DNA from: JAUWMI01 sp964454265
Lineage (GTDB): Bacteria; Sumerlaeota; Sumerlaeia; MWCT01; JAUWMI01
Direction: 5' to 3'
Assembly: GCA_964454265.1 (NCBI GenBank)
Contig: CAYVXD010000031.1
Span: 1 to 34,146 of the forward strand
DNA: 34,146 bases
Each line of letters begins with the position of its first letter. The stretch's first letter is position 1. The notes under the pieces are model-generated. The model saw nothing but the letters and a program-made list of their open reading frames with translations. It had not been told where the DNA came from and ran no database searches. Positions 1-9,800 of the stretch are shown here, piece by piece. A program made the translations under genes and the position numbers.

Positions 1-1
1 G

Positions 2-793
2 ATACGCCTTCGGGCAAACTCATTAAACTTGCAGCAGTATGATGTTCTTTCGATCGAAAGCGCGGGTGACGGCGGTGCGTCTCCTACCAGGTCGGGCACG
101 GATTACGACCTTTACTTTGTCCCACCAGCAAATGATACCGCCGCTATGCTTGCTTTCGATCTTCTCAACTTCAATCCCGACGATGCAGCAGCGGCAGAAC
201 TTTCGCTGGATACAGTCACGGTTGATCGCTTTGCTCTGGATTCGCTCTCGACTCCGAGCGTGGTTCAGGATTATACGTTCGAGCTCAGCCAGGACGGCTG
301 GACAACCGGAGGCGCACCGATAATCTACACTCCACCGGGATATTTTTTCGTGGGAAGTATATTACCTTCTGGCGAACATGAAGGCGCGCTTGGGCTGCAA
401 GCGACAACTAACACAAATACATTTGGCTTCTGGGGGAACGATCCTGCAGATATAACGATCGAGGCGGACAAACTGTGTCGTGGAACATTTGAAGTTCGAA
501 CAGACGCAACCAACCGCAGGTTTGCCCCGGAGATGCGGCTGCGGTTCAATACCACAAACCTGCAAGCTTCGCAGATGCTAGGCATCGTAAGCATTGGTGA
601 TGGGGCAAACTCTCCAGACACGACAAACACGACATACAACCGGCTCTACTTCTTGCCACCAGCGAACTGTGTTGGCGAAGGGCTCATCGTCTCCTTTGAC
701 ATCCTCAACTTCTCACCCGTCGACGCACCAACTGCCAGCCTGATCCTCGACCGAGCAATAATCGAAGCTCTCTCACCTCCAGCCTCACCCTGA
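2..793 (+). CDS. C-terminal part of an exported protein ending in the double NTNTFGFW module (5' end outside window)
   Basis: The reading frame is open from base 2 and its first residues (IRLRANSLNLQQYDV) match the middle of the first module repeat in the S8 protease downstream, so the gene starts outside the window. What remains is about half of repeat A followed by a full repeat B that begins near VVQDYTFELSQDGWTTGG and ends LSPPASP, then TGA. Repeat B has a short insertion after its PGYFF stretch and several substitutions at positions conserved in the other copies. Compared with the homologous part of the protease gene, most base differences are silent, which argues that the protein is under selection and not a recent copy. 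The passenger domain cannot be seen. I know of no named family for the module; a beta-sandwich, perhaps carbohydrate-binding, is only a guess. Confidence 0.85.
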   Translation: MRLRANSLNLQQYDVLSIESAGDGGASPTRSGTDYDLYFVPPANDTAAMLAFDLLNFNPDDAAAAELSLDTVTVDRFALDSLSTPSVVQDYTFELSQDGWTTGGAPIIYTPPGYFFVGSILPSGEHEGALGLQATTNTNTFGFWGNDPADITIEADKLCRGTFEVRTDATNRRFAPEMRLRFNTTNLQASQMLGIVSIGDGANSPDTTNTTYNRLYFLPPANCVGEGLIVSFDILNFSPVDAPTASLILDRAIIEALSPPASP

Positions 794-1273
794 TCCGCCT
801 CCGCCTTAGCTTCGGCGGACAAGTTCTGCACGTAGTATGTAGGGGCACGCTGCGGCGTGCCCCTACTTCTTATCAGCCGGCCATAAGAGTTGAGGCACAC
901 GGCAAAACGCCTGTCGCAAGAATTTGTATTCCCATCTCCGGCAAATCGCTTAGACCATCTCCTTCTTCCGGCCGAGTCATGTCGCACATCCAGAATAGAC
1001 CCCGGGCGCGCTCCTTTACCCCAAATCCTAGGGAAATTCGCGTATTTTTTTGTTGATATTAGTTTTTGTAAATGTATACGGTTACCGCGAATTGCTAATT
1101 TATTCACAAACGGCGCTTTCGCCACATTCAGACCAGGCTTCAGGAAGTAAACTAAGTACGCATATCTTGACCTTTTTTGTCCGTTTTTCTGATTAGTCCC
1201 CAAGAAAAGTCAAAAGATTCTTATATATACGTCCGATAAGGAAGTAAAACCCCGTGAGAAAGGAGCGTACGTA
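794..1273. other. 480-bp intergenic region
   Basis: Holds a GTAGGGGC palindrome just after the upstream gene. A short GC-rich hairpin lies at about 796-820 (TCCGCC pairing with GGCGGA), and an AT-rich stretch from about 1040 to 1250 probably contains the promoter of the protease gene. TTGACC at 1167-1172 is a possible -35 box but has no good -10 partner. An open frame on the minus strand here has no coding features and was not called. Confidence 0.6.
839..866. repeat. GTAGGGGC palindrome, copy 1
   Basis: Two perfect 12-base arms (GTAGGGGCACGC and GCGTGCCCCTAC) flank the 4-base loop TGCG. It starts 46 bases after the stop codon of the upstream module gene. The RNA could form a strong hairpin on either strand and might stabilise or terminate transcripts, but no T-run follows. 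Confidence 0.9.
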
Positions 1274-4200
1274 ATGAAACACTCAACGCCTTTTGCCGTT
1301 ATCGTCTTTGCAGCAATTTCTGTTTTTGCGTCTTTAGCACAGCAACCGTTCCCATCGTCTCAGGTCAAAACCTCTTCGGATTTATCGTTTCAAAAATTAA
1401 GTCCGGATTTGCGAGAAATAGCCAAAAGCCCATCTGAGCAGCCAATCCTTGTGTGTGTTCTTATCACCAAAGGCACTTCGCTGAACGGCCTAATGATTCG
1501 CTCTGCGGTTAGCAGACCTATCGGCGAAATTCAGTGGATTACCGGTGAGGTCATTGACAGTGATCTGAAGAAGTTGGCAGGCGCGAAGGGGGTAATTTCA
1601 GTCTTCTCCACTCAAACATATCAACCAGTAGACGTGCCTGGCGAGGAAGAATTGAAGACACCACGACCACGCATCACCGGTGAAGAACTACGCGCGTTAC
1701 TGAAAAAGGGTGGTAAAGACCTGCTGCGAGAACATCTGGATAAGATAAAGCCTGAGCCCCGCGAAGCAGAGAAATCTTTTCAGGTTATATCTTCACCAAA
1801 CGACATTAAACCACTCACAGTGAAAGTGAAAGATATCCACGGAGCGTCAGCAGCGTGGGCAAAGGGATATACCGGCACGGGTGTTATAACCGCAATAGTT
1901 GACTCTGGTGTGGATTTTGGACATCCAGACCTTCAAGGCACTCAAGGCCGTGTTAACGGCGGTACGTTTGATGGCTGGCCCTTTGCTTATGATACCTACT
2001 CAGGTTACTATTATGTTATAAGCTCTGCTCTTACGATTGGCCCAGACACATATTGGGACCTTACTCAGTACACCTGGTATGCCCATACCCTTCCAGTAAC
2101 GACTGCTGTTTGCAACGGCACTGTCTGTACAGCAAATTTAAAGATCGACTATGGGAGTGATGCTGGGTGGCCTTGGACTCCAGTAACGTTAGCCTTCACC
2201 TGGCCTGATACCTCCCTTAGCGGAACCTACCGTTACACAGTACATCCGGATTATTATCTATTATCAGCTGCCTATTATCTTGGCTTGGGATACGCTTACT
2301 CAGATGTGGCTCCCCCGGCGGTGATTCTCTCTGATGAAAGCACATCTGGTGTTTACAACACAGTATATGTGGATGTGGATTTTGACCAGGACTTGACCGA
2401 CGAAAAACCTATGAGAAAAGGTGATGAGCTGGCAGGCGCCGATCTCTATGATGCTGCAGGAAATCCAGGCACCGATGGTATCTGGGACCTCTCCGCAGGT
2501 ATGTTAACCTGGATTTCCAATGGGGCATCCCCACCTCCCGGATTAGAGGTTGTTTATCCCGGTCAGGCAGCCACTCCAGCAGCAGGCGCGTTGATTTGCT
2601 TCGTAGGGGATGAAGATAGCCATGGGACTAACTGCGCTGGGGACGTTGCAGCTCAGGGCGTCATCACCGACCCTGATTGGGAGGGAGTAATCAACCCGTA
2701 CTTTGCTGGGGCCGCGAATGCTGGTGGTGTTGGTGGAGCGGTTTTGTCGGGGATGGCACCTGATGCGAAAGTAGCTGCCTTTCAACGCGGGTTCAACCTT
2801 CCATTTGATTCGTGGACTCTTGCTACATATGGCTTTGACGGCACGGCACAAAGTGGAGATGAGGCCCATATTATCAATAACTCCTGGGGTAGTAGCGCCG
2901 TAATAAACGATGGTTGGGACACCACATCGCGCTTTGCCTATTATCTGAATGTGAACGCTGCCCCCAACGTTGCCTTCCTTATCTCTACCGGTAATGGTGG
3001 ACACGGTTTTGGGACTGTAGCTCCACCGGCAGGTGGCTCTCTTATTGATGTGGGAGCCAGCACATCGTACGGAAGCACCATAAACTTCGAGATTGCCAGT
3101 CCCTCGCAGTTCACCTGGGGAAATGTGGCAAGCTGGTCGAACCGCGGACCAGGGACGGCCGGAGATGTTTCCCCCGACATAGTAGCAGTGGGAGCGTGGG
3201 GCACGGGCGCCAATCCCCTCAACTTGTACTACGGCAATGGGCAGGCGGCTTACGACAGTTTTGGCGGCACCTCCATGTCGGCACCAATTGCAACCGGCTT
3301 ATTGGCTCTGGTATACCAGGCTTTTTATGATACAAATGCTAGATTTCCCACCTGGCAGGAGGCAAAGACCATCCTACTGAATGGTGCTACTGATTTGTGC
3401 CTCGATGTGTTATCGCAAGGAGCAGGAAATGTGAATGCTGACCGCTCTGCCGACATCGCTGCCGGAAACGCCTATTACGTGGAACCGGCCCAGTGGAATC
3501 CTGGTGACTATCGAGGCACGGAATATACGGCTTTCCCCTCTATTATGTTTTCAGATGATACAGCTACGAAAACATTCACAATATATAATCCTACTGGCAC
3601 GCCGATATTTGCACAAGTTTCCGATCACACGCTGGTCCAGGTGTATGAGAGCACTTTTGATCTCGTCTTCTCTTCAGGTTATGTCCCTATGATGAGTCTG
3701 CCAACATATGTACAGGAGATCACCTCAGATATAAATACCTACGATCCCGATTTGGTTCGTGCACAAGTAATCTTTCCTTACAATGTATTCGATGTGGGTA
3801 GCGATTACAGTTATGACAACCGATGGAGAGCAATGTTCTACGACTGGAAAGATCTGAACATTGATGGAAACCTGTGGACTGACACCAGTGGTGATGGGGT
3901 TGTAGATTCAGGCGAGATTGATGTGGACCCGGGTACGGGGATATATGAGTACAACCGCTTCACATACGGTTATCCAAGCGGCACGTATCTTGAAGCGAGT
4001 GTGGGGCGCGAGAGTCTCTCGCGCAGGCACGACGGCGTTTTCTTTGGGGTTCAGCGCCGCACCGGGACAGGTGCCGTGACGCTAAAAGTTCGCATTACGT
4101 ACTATAAGAAGTCAGACTGGAGCTGGCTGAGCCTTGCGCCGATAACTTCCGGTGGCAAGTATGTTGTCCCACCCGGAGCAATTATGGTCCCAGCCGGGGG

Positions 4201-6625
4201 AAGCGCCGATTTCGGTGCTACGTTCACTGTCCCACCCGGAACTAAACCCGGCGTTTACGAGGGAGTCATTGCAGCAAGTGATGGTACCACTACAAATGTG
4301 TTGCCTGTAGTGGTGCATGTGGCGGCAAACTCAGCCACCTTTGACTTTGGCGCCTCTTCGCTGAGTGAACCTGTTGGCGACAAGCCGTACGATAATGGAC
4401 ATCTTTTCGGTGGCTTCGACTGGACCTGGCGATACGAGGCTGGCGACTGGAGACTTTTTTATTATGACATCCCCGATGGTACCGCTGCCTCCGGGAAGAT
4501 GATTATCGTTGATACGCAGTGGAAGAACATCCCTACGGATGTTGATACCTGGGTTTATGGCCCGGTCGCCGATTCATACTCAACCAGCAATCCTGCATTC
4601 TTTGGTCCCAATACTATGGAACAAATCGGAGGTAGTAATGATACGAACGTGGGAGCTGGCATATTCACGTTCGATACTAATACCACTGGGGCACGCGAAA
4701 TCGTCAGTGCTGAACTTAGAGACGGACTGAACTTCATTGTACTTCACAATGTCCTTTACTCCGGAGATGAACTGTGCGAACCACTGGTCGGCAAAGCTTA
4801 TGCGATTCAAACAGATCCGATGCCGGTGAACGAGGTTGGTTCAAGCGGCACCTGGACCCAACACTTCACCAGCGGCGCAGATATACCGGAAGGTTTAAGC
4901 GTTTTGGCCTATGGACTCTACCAGCCCCAGACAATGACAAACGAAAGCATTAACCAGGATACCTCTGGCGATCCCTGCTCAGCCAGTTGGATTAACTCTT
5001 TAAATATTGCTCATTGTGCAGTTCTCGAAATTAGCATTACCAGTACGGCTTCGATTGACATTGACCTGTACCTCTATAAAGACGGTGGCAACAGCGTTTG
5101 GGATTGTACTACTGGTGATGACGTCCTCATCGCAAGGTCTATAAGTCTTACAGCGAATGAATTGATAAAGGTCACCCAGCCTGCGGATGGGCTTTACTGG
5201 GTTACTGTACATGGCTATAGCGTCCCTGGTGCGCCCCAGCTCTTTGATATCACCATTGATGCTATTCAAGGCACGAACCTGAGCGTGATAAACCCTCCAA
5301 CAGGACCAATCTCAGGAGGTACACCAGTCAGTTTTGATGTGAATTGGACCACACCAGCGGATGGTAGCTGGCAAGGTCGACTTTTCATCGGACCCAATTC
5401 TGCTCCTACTGTGTTAACAGTGCCGGTTTATATTCAAAGTTCGCCAACACCGACACCTACACCTACGGCTACCCCAACGCCGACTCCCACACCGACTGCT
5501 ACACCCACGGCTAGCCCGACGCCTACTCCAACACCAACAGTAACGGCAACTCCAACCCCTACGCCAACAACCACAGCTACCCCGACTCCAACGCCCACAC
5601 CCTCACCAACGCCTTGGCAGATTGTCTTTGATTTTATCCAGGATCGTGAGGAGTGGACCACTGGTGGCGCGCCGGTTGTCTATACCGTGCCTGATTTCGT
5701 CTGGGAACCTGACTACCTTAAGATTACCTCATCAACGAATACGAATACGTTTGGCTACTGGCAGAGTCTGCAGGATGCAATCCCTGCGGATGCGGACTAT
5801 CTCTATCGCGCCCGGTTCACGGTCTCGAGCAATCTAACGGCGACATCGCTCGTTCCGCAGATACGCCTTCGTGCAAACTCGCTGAACCTGCAGCAGTATG
5901 ATGTCCTTTCGATTGAAAGTGCGGGCGACGGCGGTGCGTCTCCCGCCGCGTCGGGCACGGATTATGACCTCTACTTTGTGCCACCGGCAAATGATACGGC
6001 CGCTATGCTTGCATTCGACTTGCTTAACTTCAATCCTAACGATGCGGCAACGGCAGAACTTTCGCTGGATACGGTTACGGTTGACCGCTTTGCCCTGGAT
6101 TCGCTCTCCACACCGACAGTTGTTCAGGATTATACCTTCGAGCTGAGCCAGGACGGGTGGACAACGGGCGGCGCACCGATAGCGTTCAGTTCGCCGCAGT
6201 ATATCTATTCTAGCGGTGCGCTTGAGCTACGGGCAATAACCAACACGAATACGTTTGGCTTCTGGGGGAACCATCCGGCGGATATAACGATCGAGGCGGA
6301 CAAACTCTATCGAGGGACATTTGAAATTCGTACAGACGTGACCAACCCGGCGCTTGTTCCAGAGATGCGCTTGCGGTACAACACCGGGAATCTGCAAGCC
6401 TCGCACACCTTCGGGATCTCAAGCGCAGGTGACGGGGCAAATTCCCCGGGCACCACAAACACAACATATGACAGGCTCTACTTCTTGCCACCGGCGAACT
6501 GCGTTGGTGAGGACTTACTCGTTTCATTCGACATACTCAACTTCAACCCCGGAGACGTCTCAACCGCGAGTCTGATCCTCGACCGCGCAATAATCGAAAC
6601 TCTCTCACCCCCAGCCTCACCCTGA
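1274..6625 (+). CDS. Exported pyrolysin-like S8 (subtilisin) protease with PPC-like domain, Pro/Thr linker and double C-terminal module
   Basis: Large 1783-residue extracellular serine protease. The signal peptide is about residues 1-22 (SLA|Q). The catalytic triad is visible: Asp210 in AIVDSGVDFGHP, His450 in DSHGTNCAG and Ser667 in GGTSMSAP; Asn574 in ISTGNGG is the likely oxyanion residue. Asp and His are 240 residues apart, against 32 in subtilisin, because of a large insert that includes a VDVDFDQDLTDEKP stretch like that of pyrolysin-type enzymes. A PPC-like domain lies near 1240-1345. A Pro/Thr linker follows at 1391-1447, then repeat A (1448-1615) and repeat B (1616-1783), each 168 residues. 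The ATG has a good ribosome site (AAAGGAG, 8 bases upstream). Role: probably degradation of extracellular protein, held at or released from the cell surface by the C-terminal module (inference). Protease identity is very secure. Confidence 0.95.
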   Translation: MKHSTPFAVIVFAAISVFASLAQQPFPSSQVKTSSDLSFQKLSPDLREIAKSPSEQPILVCVLITKGTSLNGLMIRSAVSRPIGEIQWITGEVIDSDLKKLAGAKGVISVFSTQTYQPVDVPGEEELKTPRPRITGEELRALLKKGGKDLLREHLDKIKPEPREAEKSFQVISSPNDIKPLTVKVKDIHGASAAWAKGYTGTGVITAIVDSGVDFGHPDLQGTQGRVNGGTFDGWPFAYDTYSGYYYVISSALTIGPDTYWDLTQYTWYAHTLPVTTAVCNGTVCTANLKIDYGSDAGWPWTPVTLAFTWPDTSLSGTYRYTVHPDYYLLSAAYYLGLGYAYSDVAPPAVILSDESTSGVYNTVYVDVDFDQDLTDEKPMRKGDELAGADLYDAAGNPGTDGIWDLSAGMLTWISNGASPPPGLEVVYPGQAATPAAGALICFVGDEDSHGTNCAGDVAAQGVITDPDWEGVINPYFAGAANAGGVGGAVLSGMAPDAKVAAFQRGFNLPFDSWTLATYGFDGTAQSGDEAHIINNSWGSSAVINDGWDTTSRFAYYLNVNAAPNVAFLISTGNGGHGFGTVAPPAGGSLIDVGASTSYGSTINFEIASPSQFTWGNVASWSNRGPGTAGDVSPDIVAVGAWGTGANPLNLYYGNGQAAYDSFGGTSMSAPIATGLLALVYQAFYDTNARFPTWQEAKTILLNGATDLCLDVLSQGAGNVNADRSADIAAGNAYYVEPAQWNPGDYRGTEYTAFPSIMFSDDTATKTFTIYNPTGTPIFAQVSDHTLVQVYESTFDLVFSSGYVPMMSLPTYVQEITSDINTYDPDLVRAQVIFPYNVFDVGSDYSYDNRWRAMFYDWKDLNIDGNLWTDTSGDGVVDSGEIDVDPGTGIYEYNRFTYGYPSGTYLEASVGRESLSRRHDGVFFGVQRRTGTGAVTLKVRITYYKKSDWSWLSLAPITSGGKYVVPPGAIMVPAGGSADFGATFTVPPGTKPGVYEGVIAASDGTTTNVLPVVVHVAANSATFDFGASSLSEPVGDKPYDNGHLFGGFDWTWRYEAGDWRLFYYDIPDGTAASGKMIIVDTQWKNIPTDVDTWVYGPVADSYSTSNPAFFGPNTMEQIGGSNDTNVGAGIFTFDTNTTGAREIVSAELRDGLNFIVLHNVLYSGDELCEPLVGKAYAIQTDPMPVNEVGSSGTWTQHFTSGADIPEGLSVLAYGLYQPQTMTNESINQDTSGDPCSASWINSLNIAHCAVLEISITSTASIDIDLYLYKDGGNSVWDCTTGDDVLIARSISLTANELIKVTQPADGLYWVTVHGYSVPGAPQLFDITIDAIQGTNLSVINPPTGPISGGTPVSFDVNWTTPADGSWQGRLFIGPNSAPTVLTVPVYIQSSPTPTPTPTATPTPTPTPTATPTASPTPTPTPTVTATPTPTPTTTATPTPTPTPSPTPWQIVFDFIQDREEWTTGGAPVVYTVPDFVWEPDYLKITSSTNTNTFGYWQSLQDAIPADADYLYRARFTVSSNLTATSLVPQIRLRANSLNLQQYDVLSIESAGDGGASPAASGTDYDLYFVPPANDTAAMLAFDLLNFNPNDAATAELSLDTVTVDRFALDSLSTPTVVQDYTFELSQDGWTTGGAPIAFSSPQYIYSSGALELRAITNTNTFGFWGNHPADITIEADKLYRGTFEIRTDVTNPALVPEMRLRYNTGNLQASHTFGISSAGDGANSPGTTNTTYDRLYFLPPANCVGEDLLVSFDILNFNPGDVSTASLILDRAIIETLSPPASP
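5444..5614 (+). repeat. Low-complexity Pro/Thr(Ala/Ser) linker coding repeat
   Basis: Encodes residues 1391-1447 of the S8 protease as an alternation of Pro with Thr, and occasionally Ala, Ser or Val. Codons for the same residue vary from unit to unit, so it is not a fresh microsatellite. It separates the catalytic part from the C-terminal double module and is likely extended and exposed. Confidence 0.9.
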
Positions 6626-6652
6626 TCCGCCTCCGGTGGACAGTTCTTGCAT

Positions 6653-6680
6653 GTAGGGGCAATTCATGAATTGCCCCTAC
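6653..6680. repeat. GTAGGGGC palindrome, copy 2
   Basis: A perfect 28-base inverted repeat with outer arms GTAGGGGC and GCCCCTAC and core AATTCATGAATT. It starts 28 bases after the stop of the S8 protease gene. The trailer between stop and palindrome resembles that of the upstream module gene. Confidence 0.92.
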
Positions 6681-6714
6681 AAAGCTCTTCACCAATTCCT
6701 TTCAGCGAAAGTTC

Positions 6715-6734
6715 GCGCTGCGGCGTGCCCCCAC
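6715..6734. repeat. Half of a GTAGGGGC palindrome (degraded)
   Basis: GCGCTGCGGCGTGCCCCCAC matches the loop and right arm of the copy-1 type, with one change in the outer part and the left arm missing. It looks like a decayed or truncated member. Confidence 0.6.
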
Positions 6735-6826
6735 TGGTTTCCCTCTCACACTCGCCATTCAGATTATCTGTGAAAAAGCTTGATTCTGGTTGGGAGCAGT
6801 GAAATAAGAAATCTGGAGAAGCGAAT

Positions 6827-6846
6827 CCTGAGGAATCAGGCTTTTT
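6827..6846 (+). terminator. Short intrinsic terminator-like hairpin just ahead of the beta-helix gene
   Basis: CCTGA and TCAGG form a 5-bp stem with a GGAA loop followed by CTTTTT. It abuts the ribosome site (GAGGGGG, 6847-6853) of the next gene. It could stop read-through from the protease gene or act as a leader hairpin. The stem is short, so this is tentative. Confidence 0.35.
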
Positions 6847-6859
6847 GAGGGGGATTAAA

Positions 6860-9800
6860 ATGCAGAAGCTTCGTTCTCAGAGCCGATTGGCAATATGCAA
6901 ACCGGCTTCGTCCCCAATACCAATTCTTCTAGCGTTAATCTGCTTCTTTAACTTCTCTCTGATATGCGCTGCCGCGATAATTAAAGTCCCTCAAGATTAT
7001 TCAACAATCCAATCAGCCATTGATGCCGCCTCCGATGGCGACGAAATCATCGTCTCCCCCGGCACCTATTACGAGCACGTTGGCTTGCGCGGCAAAAACA
7101 TCATATTGCGCTCCATAGATCCCAAAGACCCTTCAGTGGTTGCCAGTACTATCATTGATGGAAAGAAGGCTAGCAATGTAGTAGGCTTCAAAGGCACAGA
7201 ATCTCCAGCCTGCATTCTCTCTGGCTTCACAATAACAAATGGCAAGACTCTCGAGGGCGGCGGCATATACGGCAGTGGCACAATGGCAACCATCGAGAAC
7301 AACATTATAGCCAATAATATTGGCTATAGTGGTCCCCCTTTTGGTCATGGAGGTGGAATGTACGCATGCAATGGCATAATTCAGGGAAATACTATTTCCG
7401 ATAATACAGCTGGTTGGGGTGGGGGGCTCGCCCTCTGCTATGGTATTATCCAGGATAATACGATTTCGGGTAACTCAGCTCTTTCTGGTGGCGGACTCTT
7501 TGGTTGTGGGGGAAGCATCCGCAACAACACCATTACGGATAACTGGGCATCCTGGTATGGCGGCGGGCTCTCGGCTTGCCATGGAGACATTCAGAATAAT
7601 ATTATTTCAGGAAACTCTACCACGATGCATGGCGGCGGGCTTGTTTCGTGTGCCGGCACTATTCAAAACAATACTATCTCAGGCAACTCTGCTAATGATT
7701 ATGGCGGCGGGCTCTCTGAATGCGATGGATTCATTATTAATTGCATTATCTGGGGAAACTCTGCTTCAACCGACAGCCAGCTCTATGGGTCCAGTATGCC
7801 ATTTTACAGTTGCATCCAAGATTGGACCAGCGGCGGCAGAGGTAATATATTAAGAGATCCCGAATTTGTTAATCCGCTCAGTGGAGATTATCGTCTCCAA
7901 ACAGATTCTCCCTGTGTTGATGCCGGCAATACATACTATTTAGTCGGAGAATATCAGGCCGATATCGAAGGGGAATGCAGAGTGGCAGGTGAATCAGTGG
8001 ATATGGGCTGTGATGAAGTTGGCGGCTCGTTTGATAGTGATGGGGATCTCTTATCAGATTTAGATGAAGCTAGCAAGGGAAGTAATAAGAGTCTGCGCGA
8101 TACAGACGGCGATGGTCTCATAGATGGCGCAGAAATCCTTCGAGGAACCAGCCCAACTGCTGCTGACAGCGCCGCTGGCATTACTATCCCCGAGGCGTAC
8201 CTCTCCATCCAGCAAGGACTGTTCCTGGCCTTTCCTCAGGAAACAATCACCATTTTACCTGGCATGTACAAAGAGAATATTCATTTCTTGGGGAAGAATC
8301 TAATCCTCCAAAGTTCTAACCCCTTCAACTGGGATATCGTAAGCAGTACTACAATAGATGGTGAGGCATTATTTTGTGTCATAAGTTTTAAGGGCACAGA
8401 GGATAGCACCTGCGCAGTTAGGGGTCTTACAATTCGTAATGGGGCTACATACGGACATTACGGATATTATTACGGGGGCGGCATAAGTGGAAATGGAACA
8501 TTAGCTACAATTGAGCAGAACAATATTCTGGCTAACTCTGCATATCGAGGCGGAGGCATTGATGGCTGTGACGGCTTGATTCGTTATAATGCTATCTCAG
8601 GCAACTCGGCTTACTCAGGGGGTGGGCTTGGCGGCTGTGATGGCGTAATCGAAAAGAATACGATTTCTGGAAACTCCGCTTCTGAGGAAGGAGGAGGACT
8701 CGGAACCTGCTATGCAATTATCCGGCAGAATACTATCTCTGGCAACGCCGCATTGCATGGGGGCGGCCTTAATTACTGTCAAGGCCCAATTCATAGCAAT
8801 ATTATTTCGGCCAACTCGGCTATTTGGACTGGGGGTGGCCTTAATACCTGCCGTGGCCTCATCCAGAACAATTTGATCTCGGCCAACTCAGCCTATTCTG
8901 GGGGCGGACTCTTCGGCTGCGATGGCCTCATCCAGAATAATACCATCTGGGGAAACTCTGCGCAGAGACAAGGTGGCGGACTCTACTACTGCCACGGGAC
9001 AATCAATAACTGCATATTATGGCAAAATACTGCCTCCGAGGGGCCTCAATTGTATAATTGTCCGGAACCCTCTTATAGCTGCATCCAGGATTGGGTGGGC
9101 GGTGGCACACAAAATATCTCCTCCGATCCGGAATTAGTTGACCCTGGCAATGGCGATTTTCATCTTTGCCCTACTTCGCTGTGCATTGACGCAGGGAGCA
9201 CTGCTAGCTTGGTGCATGACTTTGAGGGTGATCCGAGACCATGGAATGGGACGAATGAGCCGCGGGGTGATGGCTCGGATTTCGATATTGGAGCGGATGA
9301 GTACATAGGGCCTATAGGCTTTGACTTCACCACTTCGCAAGAAGGCTGGACAACGGGATCAGCACCAGTAGCATTTTCAGTTCCACAGTATATATATGGT
9401 CAGGGATGCGTAACGATAATGTCCCAAAATAACACCGATACTTTCGGCTTTTGGGTAAGTCCGGAAAGCGCTATCCCTGTGAACCAATACTATCTATATC
9501 GCGCGCGGTTCGTGGTCTCAACCGACGTGGTGGAGACATCCCTCGTTCCCCAGATTCGTTTGCGGGTGAATTCCAGAAACTTTCAGCAGGCCGACTGCCT
9601 TACGATTGACAGCAATGTTGAAGGCGGCGCGTCGCCCACTCCCGAAGGCACAGCCTATGATCTCTATTTTGTCCCACCAACAAACGACGAGTACTGTATG
9701 CTCGCCTTTGACCTGCTCAACTTCAACCCGTACGATGCTGCACATGCAGAACTTGCCTTGGAGAGCGTGCTCGTTGAACGCTTCCCACTCGATGTACTGG

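Noticed and set aside
839..866. GTAGGGGC palindromes as ordinary Rho-independent terminators
   Set aside because: None is followed by a clear T-run on the coding strand; they may affect RNA ends but do not fit the standard model, so they are listed as repeats.
646..1203. 185-codon minus-strand open frame
   Set aside because: Overlaps the end of the module gene and the promoter region of the protease; no recognisable protein features and no convincing ribosome site.
5434..5661. Minus-strand frame encoding a Gly-Val repeat
   Set aside because: Simply the reverse of the Pro/Thr linker coding repeat.
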